64,000 bases of DNA from contig NZ_JABASQ010000015.1 in assembly GCF_016107535.1 (NCBI RefSeq), forward strand, positions 1-64,000, read 5' to 3'. The notes under the pieces are model-generated. The model had not been told where the DNA came from and ran no database searches. It saw only the letters and a program-made list of their open reading frames with translations. Every line of letters begins with the position of its first letter. The stretch's first letter is position 1. This document shows positions 1 to 9,003 of this stretch, piece after piece. Made by a program: the position numbers and the translations under genes. This DNA is from Psychrobacter cibarius (lineage in GTDB: Bacteria > Pseudomonadota > Gammaproteobacteria > Pseudomonadales > Moraxellaceae).

Positions 1-87
1 ACGAAAAATTGGCTCGTAATTATAAGTCTATGCTGTATCTAGCTTGTACTATGATTCATTGCAAACTGAATTAGGGACACGCCCTAG
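1..87 (+). mobile_element. 3' end of an IS5-like insertion sequence with its terminal inverted repeat
   Basis: Bases 3-74 encode the last 23 residues of a transposase, ending MIHCKLN and stop. The stop codon runs straight into GGGACACGCCC (74-84), followed by CTAG (84-87). The residues resemble the C-termini of IS5-family transposases that end in a LARNY...L..ACTMI pattern; that is recognition from memory. The terminal bases match the ends of the miniature elements near 21.5, 35.6 and 46.2 kb in this window, which supports reading base 84-87 as the right boundary of the IS. The rest of the element lies to the left of the window. It inserted into the DUF4209-type gene that begins immediately after it. 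Confidence 0.75.
3..74 (+). CDS. IS5-like transposase, C-terminal fragment (cut by window edge)
   Basis: Only the last 23 codons are present, so neither the DDE catalytic residues nor the start can be seen. The fragment contains LARNY, then a hydrophobic ACTMI stretch, and stops at TAG. The stop codon abuts the terminal inverted repeat, as is usual for compact IS5-type elements. Whether the complete transposase is intact cannot be judged from this window. Confidence 0.65.
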   Translation, partial: EKLARNYKSMLYLACTMIHCKLN

Positions 88-1685
88 CACAGCTTTGTCA
101 TTTAGATTTTGATGCAAATAATAAAGTATCTCCTTATGGAGACATTCAAAATATCGTAGCAGATAAAGTAGAATGGCTTACAGATATAATAGACGATATT
201 CATGAACCACTGCTGAAAAATAGAGTTGCTGATGTACTTTGGTTATGCCATGAGCATAGAAATATTACATACGTCCATCAGGCTATTGATTCAGCAACAT
301 CTATGGATTTAAATCAAAATTTTGCTAGCCAAGATATTTTAGCCTGCTTTAGAAGAGCAACAATACTTGCTATAGGAACAAATCAAAAGGTTAAAATTAA
401 TGAGCTTTATACTTATTTACTATTAGAAATAGATAATAGTACCGATGAAAGATACTTCAAACTTGGTATTGCTAGAGTTATTCTCGATTCAGGTTTGAAT
501 AAGAATGAAGAATATATACTTGCTAAAAAGATGCAGCAAATAGCGGAGTCTAAAAAAACTGAGTCTCACGTGAAAATGACACAAGCTATCGATTATTTAG
601 ATTTTGTGATTGATTCATATCATAAGTCTAAGAAAAAACAAAGTAAGTCCGAAGCTAACAATGAAAAAGGGCTTTATCTTGAGGTACATGCTGATAATAG
701 AATGCTAGATAGTGGTCTAGCAGCTTGTGATTTTTATAAAAAAGCCCTTAATGCTTTTCAGGGTGTAGAACAACCATTTCGTGAAAACTTAAAAACCGAA
801 GTAAGCATTAATAGAATAAGACAAAAAATTAGTGATGCAAACCTGTCTGGACTAAACTCTATGCAAATGACCGAAACTGGAATTGATGTTTCTGAACTTA
901 CTGAACAAGCAATTAGTCGTGTCACTGGTACTACTAATTTATCAGAAGCCTTGAAAAGGTTTATAAATATAGTTGATGAACCAGACTATCAGGGAATGAG
1001 AGAACAGTACCACCCTAGTGTAATAGATTTTCTTGGAGGTAGTAGAGCAGTTTCACCCGTTGATGGTCGTACTATAGCAATAAATAAAGGCATTGATATA
1101 AATGACCCTAACAGTATAGAAGAGTGCAAAAACGACCATGCTATTAAGTTATTAATGACTAGAATCAACTTGACTATAGAAAGTCAAGTTTTACCCGCAC
1201 TGGATCAAATTAATTCAGAACATGTATTTACACGTGATTACCTAGAAGACTTATGTGAGCAAGCTCCTATTGTTCCACTTAATCGTCAGAAGTTAATGGG
1301 TCATGCTTTATATGCAGGGTTTCAGAAAGATTACTATACTTCAACGCATGTACTATGTCCTCAGTTTGAACATATGATTAGAATGATTCTAAAAAATTCA
1401 GGCGTTAAAACAACCTACATCGATCCTGCAAATGGTATTGAAACTGAAAATGGTTTAAGTACATTAATGAATTCTTTAGAGCTAATTAGCTTGCTAGGTG
1501 AAAATCTATGTTTTGAAATTAAGACTCTATTTACAGATTCTAAGGGATTTAATTTACGCAATAATATTGCTCATGGATTGCTAGATGATGCACATGCAGT
1601 TACATCAGGAAGTGTTTACGCTTGGTTCCTAATCTTACGAATGATTATAAAATCAATTGAAAACAATGTAGCACATCAAATTTAG
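87..1685 (+). CDS. DUF4209-type protein, 5' end removed by IS insertion
   Basis: The frame is open without a break from the IS boundary at about base 87 to the stop at 1685, giving about 532 codons. An internal ATG at 303 would give 460 residues, but the roughly 72 codons upstream of it look like real protein (for example KVEWLTDIIDDIHEPLL), so the true start lay to the left and was lost to the IS. The C-terminal part holds the pattern LRNNIAHGLLDD, the RNxxxHG signature I associate with DUF4209; no function is known to me for the family. No signal peptide or membrane segment is visible. The gene looks more A/T-rich than the chromosome after 2 kb, consistent with an accessory origin. It is probably a pseudogene unless an internal start is used. 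The family call rests on the motif and general resemblance. Confidence 0.65.
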   Translation, partial: AQLCHLDFDANNKVSPYGDIQNIVADKVEWLTDIIDDIHEPLLKNRVADVLWLCHEHRNITYVHQAIDSATSMDLNQNFASQDILACFRRATILAIGTNQKVKINELYTYLLLEIDNSTDERYFKLGIARVILDSGLNKNEEYILAKKMQQIAESKKTESHVKMTQAIDYLDFVIDSYHKSKKKQSKSEANNEKGLYLEVHADNRMLDSGLAACDFYKKALNAFQGVEQPFRENLKTEVSINRIRQKISDANLSGLNSMQMTETGIDVSELTEQAISRVTGTTNLSEALKRFINIVDEPDYQGMREQYHPSVIDFLGGSRAVSPVDGRTIAINKGIDINDPNSIEECKNDHAIKLLMTRINLTIESQVLPALDQINSEHVFTRDYLEDLCEQAPIVPLNRQKLMGHALYAGFQKDYYTSTHVLCPQFEHMIRMILKNSGVKTTYIDPANGIETENGLSTLMNSLELISLLGENLCFEIKTLFTDSKGFNLRNNIAHGLLDDAHAVTSGSVYAWFLILRMIIKSIENNVAHQI

Positions 1686-1701
1686 TAAAAGGAAAACCAA
1701 C

Positions 1702-1896
1702 ATGAAACTCGCAGAAGCCCTACTGATCCTTAGTGATATACAAAAGAAGCTGGCTCAGCTAAAAGGTCGTATCAACGCCAATATCAAAGTACAAGAAGGC
1801 GATACGCCATCTGAGGATCCAAACAAGCTGAGGGTTGACGCTCCGTACCTATCACAAATCACACAGCACTATTTAGACCTTATCACCAGACACTGA
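1702..1896 (+). pseudogene. Shortened DIP1984-family-like protein
   Basis: The 64-residue product begins MKLAEALLILSDIQKKLAQLKGR and contains KVQEGDTPSEDPNKL, which is the start of DIP1984-family proteins as I know them. Those proteins run to about 150 residues. Here similarity fades after about residue 43 and the frame stops at 64, so the conserved C-terminal half is missing. A good ribosome-binding site (AAAGGAAAA) lies about 9 bases before the ATG, only 16 bases after the preceding gene, so it may still be expressed as a short protein. No continuation was recognised in the other frames before rtcA. Confidence 0.55.
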
Positions 1897-2011
1897 CAAT
1901 CGGTTTCAATCTTATTTTTAATGCGACCCAAAACGTATCGGAAGCATTTCATTGAGTCTATTTTAAAAAAATCACAAATCAATAGTCGTACAAACCATAA
2001 AGACATCTATC

Positions 2012-3115
2012 ATGACTAAAACAAAGCCCAAAACCCTAAAAATAGATGGCAGCACTGGCGAAGGTGGCGGGCAAATCATTCGCACTGCCCTATCGTTATC
2101 GATGCTCACAGGCACACCAATCGAGATCACCAATATTCGTGCTGGAAGAGCTAAATCTGGATTGATGCGTCAGCACTTGATGTGTGTACAAGCCTCGCAG
2201 CAAATATCAAATGCCACCGTGACAGGTTCCGTTTTGGGCAGTATGGCGTTCACCTTTACGCCAAGCAAAGTGAAATCAGGCGATTATAATTTTGATATTG
2301 GCTCAGCAGGCAGCACCAGTCTTGTGCTACAAACGCTTTTACCCGCCCTGCTTTTTGCCAACACTGGTTCAGCATCACCATCTACCGTGACTATCAAAGG
2401 CGGCACGCACAATCCTCTCGCACCAACGACAGATTTCCTACAGCAAGCGTTCGTCCCTGCAGTAGCGAAATTAGGTATGCACGTGGATATCGAGTTTGTA
2501 CAAGCAGGGTTTGCGCCTATTGGTGGCGGCATGATTAAAGCGACGATAACGCCATTTATGCGCCGTGCGAATACGCCACCCTTACAGCTAACCAAGCGTG
2601 GAGAGCTTATCGGTATAGAGCTGGTCGCGAGCGTGCTCAATCTAGAGTACGACATTTGCAAACGTGAGCTTGCCAGCGCAAAAGCATCATTGGTCGAATC
2701 GGGAATTGATGAAACGCTGATAACCACTCATAGTCATAAATTGCAAGGTATAGGTGAAGGCAATAGCTGCTATGCACAAGTCACTCATGAGGTTTCTGAC
2801 ACCCAAAATCATGAAGAATATCACGCCGAGGTGTTCACTTTACTAGGAGAAAAACGCAGCTCAGCGGAAAAGATAGGTTGTCGTTTATCAGGCTTAGTCA
2901 AACGTTATGTATTTAACACCGACTCACTGGTCGATGAATACTTAACCGATCAATTACTCTTACCGTTGGCGTTAGCAGGCGGTGGCGAGTTTACCTCGCG
3001 TGTCGTTAGTAAGCACACTGAAACCCAAGCATGGCTCATTCAGCAATTTTTGCCCGTTGAGATTAAGCTTAAAGTGATCGATGAGCAGAAAACTTTGGTA
3101 CAAGTTGTCTGTTAA
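2012..3115 (+). CDS. rtcA: RNA 3'-terminal phosphate cyclase RtcA
   Basis: RtcA uses ATP to convert an RNA 3'-phosphate into a 2',3'-cyclic phosphate. The family signature is clear at the N-terminus: DGSTGEGGGQIIRTALSLS (residues 10-28), followed by TNIRAGRAKSGL. The C-terminal core has DQLLLPLALAGGGEF, and His335 in SKHTETQ sits where the family's adenylated catalytic histidine is expected. At 367 residues it is slightly longer than the usual 340, partly through an insertion around residues 255-270. In many enterobacteria rtcA follows rtcB under the sigma-54 regulator RtcR; here no ligase gene or RtcR is adjacent, so it is probably transcribed alone. ATG 2012 is the natural start. Confidence 0.93.
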   Translation: MTKTKPKTLKIDGSTGEGGGQIIRTALSLSMLTGTPIEITNIRAGRAKSGLMRQHLMCVQASQQISNATVTGSVLGSMAFTFTPSKVKSGDYNFDIGSAGSTSLVLQTLLPALLFANTGSASPSTVTIKGGTHNPLAPTTDFLQQAFVPAVAKLGMHVDIEFVQAGFAPIGGGMIKATITPFMRRANTPPLQLTKRGELIGIELVASVLNLEYDICKRELASAKASLVESGIDETLITTHSHKLQGIGEGNSCYAQVTHEVSDTQNHEEYHAEVFTLLGEKRSSAEKIGCRLSGLVKRYVFNTDSLVDEYLTDQLLLPLALAGGGEFTSRVVSKHTETQAWLIQQFLPVEIKLKVIDEQKTLVQVVC

Positions 3116-3322
3116 AATCACGCCACTAGCAACATCAACAGTAGCACTCTGTTACCCAATTACTGCTATGCGGTGATATCATATGTGTATGATGTAGGCG
3201 ATAAATCTGAGCGCTTTGTCAGTGTCTAACAATAATGGTCATAAGGGGGTGGTTTTTTCCCTACTCTCTCTTTGAACCATTGTCACCTTTTTAATATTTA
3301 TGTATTACTGTTGAGTGTAGCC

Positions 3323-5125
3323 ATGCCCCAATCTCGTACCAATCTAAATCCTGAACCTAAAACCAACTCTCCGTATTTGGTCGGCTTATTGCTGCGTTAT
3401 AGCACCTTTGGCGCTGCCATCTTAATATTTTTAGCAGGTCTACTACTGCTAAATTGGTGGTTAATTATTCTCGGTGGGTTTGGGGTATGCTTGGGAATTT
3501 ATGACGTCATACAATCAAAGCATGCTATTTTGAAAAACTATCCTGTTGCCGGACATATCCGTTATGTACTTGAAGACTTTCGTCCTGAAATTCGTCAATA
3601 TTTACTAGAAAATGACAAAGAGCAAGTACCGTTTTCACGCCAGCAGCGAGCGCTCATTTACCAACGTGCTAAGAATGTCAGTGACACCAATGCCTTTGGT
3701 ACGCTAGATAATTTATATACAAATGGCAAAGAATGGTTTTTACAATCAGCGATTAGCCAACCTCTAGAAAACAAAGATTTTCGTATTATGGTTGGCGGTG
3801 AGCGTTGTCAACAGCCGCATGATATGTCGGTATTTAATATCTCGGCGATGAGCTTTGGCAGCTTATCGGCTAACGCGATTATGGCGCTCAATCAAGGCGC
3901 AAAAATGGGCGGCTTTACTCATGATACGGGTGAAGGAGCTATCAGCCCTTATCATCGCAAGTTCGGTGGTGATTTGATTTGGGAGCTAGGTACAGGGTAT
4001 TTTGGTTGCCGTGATGATAGTGGCAATTTTGACCCGCAGTCTTTTGCCGAAAAAGCGGTTGATCCACAAGTAAAAATGATTGAAATCAAATTATCTCAAG
4101 GCGCAAAACCTGGTAAAGGTGGCGTGCTACCCGCGGAGAAAATCACCCAAGAAATCGCTGATACCCGTCAAGTACCGACAGGTCAAGATTGTGTGTCGCC
4201 CTCGTCGCATACAGCCTTTAGTACCCCGCGAGAATTGGTGGCTTTTTGGCAACAACTGCGCGAGTTGTCAGGCGGCAAACCTGTGGGCTTCAAACTTTGT
4301 GTTGGTCAGCCTTGGCAGTTTATGGCCATTGTGAAAGCCATGATCGAAACCGACAACTATCCTGATTTCATCGTCATCGATGGTGCAGAAGGCGGTACTG
4401 GCGCAGCTCCTGTCGAATTCATGGACAATGTCGGCATGCCGATGGTTGAAGGATTTTTATTAATACACAATACTTTGGTCGGCGCAGGCATTCGCGATAA
4501 AATCAAACTTGGCGTGAGCGGTAAAATCGTTTCTGGTTTCGATATTGCCCGTATGATTGCCTTGGGCGCAGACTGGTGTAATTCAGCGCGCGGCTTTATG
4601 TTTGCTGTTGGCTGTATTCAATCACGCTCGTGCCATACCAATACTTGCCCGACGGGCGTTGCCACCCAAGACCCGTATCGTCAAAAAGCGCTGGATGTAC
4701 CAAGCAAAGCTGAGCGTGTCGCAAGCTTCCATAAAAACACCCTGAAATCCCTAGCCAGTATCGTCGGTGCGGTCGGCTTACAACACCCAAGCCAATTACA
4801 ACCGTATCATATCGCGCGTCGTCTCGATGATGGGCAGATAAAACTATTATCGAAGTTCTTTTATTTTACAGATAAGGGAGCGCTACTCAATAATAGTGCC
4901 CGCGCAGATGTGTTTAATCAGATGTGGGTCATGGCGAACCCAGATAGCTTTTTAGCCAATGATGACGCCCTCATTGCTTATAATAAAGACTCACGGGATA
5001 AAGGTAGAGAAACCACCACATCGGTGGAACAGAGCCTTGGTAACTTTGCGAGTATCACTGGCGGTGGGCAATTAATCGGCAACGTCAACAATACTTTTCG
5101 CGAATTTCCGCCTAGCAGTGATTGA
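3323..5125 (+). CDS. Membrane-anchored FMN-binding glutamate synthase-like protein
   Basis: This corresponds to the central FMN and iron-sulfur part of glutamate synthase large subunit without its amidotransferase domain. Two hydrophobic segments lie near the N-terminus (about residues 15-60), so the enzyme is probably anchored with its catalytic domain in the cytoplasm. Later come the conserved AMSFGSLSANAI block, the FMN/substrate region with EGGTGAAP, and GVSGKIVSGFDIARMIALGAD. The cysteines in CIQSRSCHTNTC have the CX5CX4C spacing of the GltB [3Fe-4S] cluster. The true substrate of stand-alone family members is not known to me. ATG 3323 is preferred because GAGTG lies just upstream; the frame also opens at 3272, which would add 17 residues. 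Confidence is high for the family and low for the reaction. Confidence 0.82.
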   Translation: MPQSRTNLNPEPKTNSPYLVGLLLRYSTFGAAILIFLAGLLLLNWWLIILGGFGVCLGIYDVIQSKHAILKNYPVAGHIRYVLEDFRPEIRQYLLENDKEQVPFSRQQRALIYQRAKNVSDTNAFGTLDNLYTNGKEWFLQSAISQPLENKDFRIMVGGERCQQPHDMSVFNISAMSFGSLSANAIMALNQGAKMGGFTHDTGEGAISPYHRKFGGDLIWELGTGYFGCRDDSGNFDPQSFAEKAVDPQVKMIEIKLSQGAKPGKGGVLPAEKITQEIADTRQVPTGQDCVSPSSHTAFSTPRELVAFWQQLRELSGGKPVGFKLCVGQPWQFMAIVKAMIETDNYPDFIVIDGAEGGTGAAPVEFMDNVGMPMVEGFLLIHNTLVGAGIRDKIKLGVSGKIVSGFDIARMIALGADWCNSARGFMFAVGCIQSRSCHTNTCPTGVATQDPYRQKALDVPSKAERVASFHKNTLKSLASIVGAVGLQHPSQLQPYHIARRLDDGQIKLLSKFFYFTDKGALLNNSARADVFNQMWVMANPDSFLANDDALIAYNKDSRDKGRETTTSVEQSLGNFASITGGGQLIGNVNNTFREFPPSSD

Positions 5126-5197
5126 GATTTAGCGATCAAAAATCCGTGAGCCCTGACTATTTATATCTCACTCCATACTATAAAAGATATATCATTG

Positions 5198-6013
5198 ATG
5201 CCAAATTTCGCTCTTCCCTTACCTTTAGGAGCAGTCGCCCTACTCTTGCTAAGTGTCAGTGCTTGCCAACCGATAAGCACTGATGCTGCTGACAACAAGA
5301 CACAAAACTGGTCGTGCCAGACTCAGGATGTACCATTTTCCTATAGTCTTTGTAAAATTGATGCTGAAGCTTTGACGGATGAACGTTATTCATTGAAATT
5401 GTTTTGGCAGCAGCCTGATAGTACGAAATCGTTGCTCACCTTTGAGACGTTATTAGCCACATTGCCCTCCAATCAATCGCTGATCTTTGCCATGAATGCT
5501 GGCATGTACAATGAGAACTATGCACCGATTGGCTATACCATCATTGACGGCGAAGAGATCAAATCGCTAAATCTCAAAGAAGGCGGTGGCAATTTCCATT
5601 TATTGCCCAATGGTGTGCTGTGGTGGGATAAATTTGGAAAAGTACATATCACAGAAAGCAACGCCTTAAACGAGCAGCTTAACAGCGGCGAAGCGAAGCC
5701 TTGGTACGCCACCCAATCAGGTCCTATGTTGGTTATCAATAACGAGATACATCCACAGTTTAATCCTGACAGCACCTCACTCAAGATTCGTAATGGCGCA
5801 GGTGTTTGCGATGACGGCCACATAAAATTTGTCAATAGCGATGAGCCTGTGACATTTTATCAATTTGCATCGTTGTTTAAGGATGACTTAAACTGTCCGA
5901 ATGCTCTGTTTTTAGATGGCGGAATTGCGTCGGCATTATATGCGCCCAGCATTGATAAGCATGATAAAAAAGAGATGGGTGTGATGGTTGGATTGGTTGA
6001 AAATAAAGATTAG
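5198..6013 (+). CDS. Phosphodiester glycosidase-like (DUF2233) lipoprotein
   Basis: The N-terminus has a hydrophobic signal sequence ending in a lipobox, LLSVSAC, so the mature protein should be a lipoprotein starting at Cys near residue 23. The mature part contains FAMNAGMYNENYAPIGYTI and GGGNFHLLPNG, then TQSGPMLVINNEIHP and FLDGGIASALYAP. This is the pattern of the DUF2233/NAGPA phosphodiester glycosidase fold. The family includes the mammalian uncovering enzyme for mannose-6-phosphate and bacterial envelope proteins; the bacterial substrate here is unknown. The gene lies 70 bases after the glutamate synthase-like gene on the same strand and ends before a strong bidirectional terminator. 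An in-frame TTG directly precedes the ATG chosen. Confidence 0.8.
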   Translation: MPNFALPLPLGAVALLLLSVSACQPISTDAADNKTQNWSCQTQDVPFSYSLCKIDAEALTDERYSLKLFWQQPDSTKSLLTFETLLATLPSNQSLIFAMNAGMYNENYAPIGYTIIDGEEIKSLNLKEGGGNFHLLPNGVLWWDKFGKVHITESNALNEQLNSGEAKPWYATQSGPMLVINNEIHPQFNPDSTSLKIRNGAGVCDDGHIKFVNSDEPVTFYQFASLFKDDLNCPNALFLDGGIASALYAPSIDKHDKKEMGVMVGLVENKD

Positions 6014-6066
6014 GCGATGTATCCATTTTTCAAATAGTGATAAAAATAAGATAAATTGCACTGAAT

Positions 6067-6108
6067 AAAAAGCACTTGAGACGACTTTGTCATCCAAGTG
6101 CTTTTTTT
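6067..6108. terminator. Bidirectional rho-independent terminator
   Basis: A 12-bp stem, AAAAAGCACTTG with CAAGTGCTTTTT, encloses a 16-base loop. There is a T run on the right and an A run on the left, so it can end transcripts from the convergent glycosidase-like gene and the flavohaemoprotein gene. Confidence 0.85.
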
Positions 6109-6145
6109 ATTAATAGCAACAGTTAATGGCTAACAGTAGCTAAAA

Positions 6146-7342
6146 TTAACCGCCCAAACTCATCTTGGGACCAAACGGTTCATAATGAACGCTATCAACA
6201 CCGTGATCTAGCGTCACTAGCCCATCGATCATGCTTTCCATAAATGGCATCGAGCCACAGACATAAATATCAGCAGGCTTAGGTAATTGAGCAAGCCACG
6301 CCTCATCTAATAGTTGTCCCGACTCAAAATAGAAAATATGCTTTTCTACAGTCTCAGCATTTTCTAACAGCGTCTCCACTTCAGTATTGAAAGCGTGATG
6401 CGCATCATTTTGGCAAGCATAAACCCAGATAATAGGTCGTTTTGGATTGGCTAATACTTGTGCCTCCAACATAGACAGCACAGGAGTTACCCCAACACCC
6501 GCACTCATCAATACTAGCGGAATCTCATTTTGCTGTACCAAGTCTTGATTGAGCGCAAAGTCACCTGCTGGTGCCGATAATAAAACCGTGTCACCCACTT
6601 CTAATTGGTCGTGCATATAGTTAGAGACCAAACCATGATGCTCATTGCGATTGTCACGTCTGACCGCAAACTGAATGCCTGCATCGGTACTAGCAGAGTA
6701 CAAAGAGTAATGACGTAGCGCAACATGATCACTGTCTTTTGGATCTGTTTTCACTGTGATGTACTGACCTGCGGTTAAAGTCAATTTGCTCAGGTCAATC
6801 TGTTGATGACTTTCTGCATTATCTTTGGCTGGTACAACTGTAAAGGCAGCAATATCCGTAGCAGCTGCTACCTTTTTAGTCACTACAAAAGGCGCAAAAC
6901 CCTGCCACATCGCCTCCTTATACATGCCATGTTCAATCTGGATAAATACTGAGGCAATCTCATCATAAGCTTCAGTCCAAGCATCGATGATATCGTCATT
7001 GGCAGCCTCGCCCAGCACTTCCTTGATTGCACCGATTAAATGCTTACCAACGATAGGATAATGCTCAGGCAAAATCTGTAGAGCACGATGCTTGTGGCTG
7101 ATTTGCGTGACTTGTGGTAATAACGTCGCCAATTTATCCAAGTGTTTAGCAGCAGCTAACACGGTCGTTGCTAGAGCCGTCTGTTGACGACCCAATTTTT
7201 GATTGGTTTCGTTAAAGATGTCCAACAGCTCAGGATGCTCTTCAAACATATTTTTATAAAACACCGTGGTGATTGCCGTTCCATGCTCTTCAAGGACGGG
7301 AACAGTTGCGGTGACGATTTCTAAAGTCTTTGGTGAAGCCAT
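6146..7342 (-). CDS. hmp: Flavohaemoprotein (nitric oxide dioxygenase)
   Basis: Hmp oxidises nitric oxide to nitrate using O2, haem, FAD and NAD(P)H in the cytoplasm. The N-terminal globin domain starts at SPKTLEIVTATVPVLEEHG and carries the proximal-helix pattern with KHRALQILPEHYPIVGKHL. The FAD-binding reductase domain follows with LRHYSLYS, and the NAD domain with LMSAGVGVTPVLSML. The C-terminus PFGPKMSL fits the family. From the ATG at 7342 the product is 398 residues, close to the 396 of E. coli Hmp, with AAGAGAGAC as ribosome-binding site; the frame extends 17 codons further upstream without support. The gene stands alone with about 430 bases of upstream sequence. I looked for an NsrR-like site and found nothing convincing. 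Confidence 0.93.
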   Translation of the reverse strand: MASPKTLEIVTATVPVLEEHGTAITTVFYKNMFEEHPELLDIFNETNQKLGRQQTALATTVLAAAKHLDKLATLLPQVTQISHKHRALQILPEHYPIVGKHLIGAIKEVLGEAANDDIIDAWTEAYDEIASVFIQIEHGMYKEAMWQGFAPFVVTKKVAAATDIAAFTVVPAKDNAESHQQIDLSKLTLTAGQYITVKTDPKDSDHVALRHYSLYSASTDAGIQFAVRRDNRNEHHGLVSNYMHDQLEVGDTVLLSAPAGDFALNQDLVQQNEIPLVLMSAGVGVTPVLSMLEAQVLANPKRPIIWVYACQNDAHHAFNTEVETLLENAETVEKHIFYFESGQLLDEAWLAQLPKPADIYVCGSMPFMESMIDGLVTLDHGVDSVHYEPFGPKMSLGG

Positions 7343-7393
7343 ACTGTCTCTCTTATTAGTACCAATTCCAAAACATATGAGAAGCACCGTCAA

Positions 7394-7675
7394 ACTCGTC
7401 TAGTCTACTGAATGTAGTACTTGCACGCGCTTTTTTGCTACTAAAATGGTTGAAGATGGCATAAGTTCATTACATTGATTGGTTGATTAACATATGAAAA
7501 ATGAAGTGCTTAAATAAGCAACGACGACTGATTTTTACAAACGATTATCAAATTCTTGTCATCAAATTTTTTGCCTAACCAGTCAAAACGCCTCTATAAG
7601 ATTCATTTAAAATGAATGTTATCATATTTTGCTGCTTATACCAATGCCGTATGACTGCAAAACTGATTATTTTTG
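7394..7675. other. Non-coding stretch upstream of hmp
   Basis: This should hold the promoter for the minus-strand flavohaemoprotein gene. It is A/T-rich. A weak frame on the minus strand (7575-7772) runs across the adjacent terminator and is not credible as a gene. I could not single out a confident promoter or operator. Confidence 0.5.
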
Positions 7676-7716
7676 ACAAAAAAGCAGCCGCTATGCTGTC
7701 ATAACGGCTGCTTTTA
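7676..7716 (-). terminator. Rho-independent terminator after the VWA/CoxE gene
   Basis: An 11-bp stem, AAAAGCAGCCG (7680-7690) with CGGCTGCTTTT (7705-7715), is followed on the minus strand by a T run. It lies about 65 bases past the stop codon of the minus-strand CoxE-like gene. Confidence 0.85.
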
Positions 7717-7779
7717 TCAAAAAATATGGGGATTAACAGGTTTTCTAAGTTAGGGCGTATCTTTATCCACACGTCAAAA

Positions 7780-9003
7780 TTAACGCGCTAGATAATTGGT
7801 CATCTCTTCTACCCCATGTAAGGTCATCGGATACATTTTATTGTCGAATAGTTTCTTAATTTCAACGATGGTTTGGGTATATTGCCAGTACGCTGGATCT
7901 TCAGGATTGAGCCAAGCGACTTTATCGAAATGCGCGAGCACCCGCTTGAGCCAAACAATACCTGCCTCATTGTTCATATATTCAACGCTGCCACCAACTG
8001 TCATCAGCTCATATGGTGACATTGACGCATCGCCGACAAAGATAACGCGATATTCGCGACCGTATTTATTGAGCAGCTCATACGTTGGCATCGGCGCACT
8101 GTGGCGACGATTATTATCCTTCCAGACATAGTCATATAAACAGTTATGAAAGTAAAAAAACTCTAAGGTTTTAAATTCATTTCTAGCCGCTGAAAATAGC
8201 TTTTCTAAGGCTTCAACATGGACATCCATACTGCCACCCACATCAAACAGCATCAATACTTTGACACGATTACGACGCTCAGCTTGCATATGGATATCGA
8301 GCACGCCTTTTTTTGCCGTGCGTTTAATAGTCTCATGAATGTCTAGCTCATCGGCGCTACCGGTACGGGCAAACTGGCGCAAGTTTCGTAGTGCCATTTG
8401 AATTTGACGGGTACCAAGCTGACTGTCATCATCAAGGTTGCGGTATTTACGCTGCTCCCAGACTTTAGCGGCGCTACGTTTACGTGATTCACCGCCAACG
8501 CGCACGCCTTCTGGATGGTCACCATAGGCACCAAATGGCGATGTACCGCCTGTACCAACCCACTTACTACCGCCTTGATGACGCTCTTTTTGCTCTTTGA
8601 GACGCTCTTCAAGCGCTTTCATCAGCTCCTCTAATGAGCCGTATTTTTTCAGCAAGCGCCGCTGCTCTTCGGTTAGGTTTTTTGGGTCTAATTTTAAGTC
8701 AAGCCACTCTTTAGGAATGTCCGTCAATTTAGCCAATAGCTCATCCATATCCAGGCTGTCGACGCCTTCGAAATAATCTGCCATTGCTCGATCAAATTTA
8801 TCAAAATGGCGCTCGTCTTTGACCATACAAAGCCGAATCAGTCGGTACATATCCTCACGACTGGCAAAGGTAGACAACTCTGGATTTTCAGGATGCGGCT
8901 GCATCATCAGCCCTTGATCTAACGCGGCATTTAGGTCAAGCAGCTCACGCGTACTGACTGGCACACCATAAGTACGTAAGGTATAGAACAATTTGATAAA
9001 CAT
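7780..9003 (-). CDS. VWA domain protein of the CoxE family
   Basis: The C-terminal half is a von Willebrand A domain with the metal-ion-dependent adhesion site DVGGSMD near residues 250-256. The N-terminal half is helical and charged (about residues 70-180, rich in K, E and L), followed by a Gly-rich linker with FGAYGDHPEGVRVGG, typical of CoxE-like VWA proteins. Such proteins work with a MoxR AAA+ ATPase as a chaperone pair that inserts metals or matures enzyme complexes; the client here is unknown. The ATPase gene lies directly upstream in the same orientation with an 86-base gap, so the two probably form an operon. ATG 9003 fits the conserved FIKLFYTLRTYGVPVS beginning. Confidence 0.87.
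   Translation of the reverse strand: MFIKLFYTLRTYGVPVSTRELLDLNAALDQGLMMQPHPENPELSTFASREDMYRLIRLCMVKDERHFDKFDRAMADYFEGVDSLDMDELLAKLTDIPKEWLDLKLDPKNLTEEQRRLLKKYGSLEELMKALEERLKEQKERHQGGSKWVGTGGTSPFGAYGDHPEGVRVGGESRKRSAAKVWEQRKYRNLDDDSQLGTRQIQMALRNLRQFARTGSADELDIHETIKRTAKKGVLDIHMQAERRNRVKVLMLFDVGGSMDVHVEALEKLFSAARNEFKTLEFFYFHNCLYDYVWKDNNRRHSAPMPTYELLNKYGREYRVIFVGDASMSPYELMTVGGSVEYMNNEAGIVWLKRVLAHFDKVAWLNPEDPAYWQYTQTIVEIKKLFDNKMYPMTLHGVEEMTNYLAR

Noticed and set aside
2284-2727. 147-codon frame on the minus strand inside rtcA
   Set aside because: It overlaps a well-supported gene completely and its product looks like a Ser/Ala-rich shadow with no known domain.
7575-7772. 65-codon frame on the minus strand downstream of the CoxE-like gene
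   Set aside because: It spans the terminator hairpin at 7676-7716 and has no ribosome-binding site or recognisable domain.
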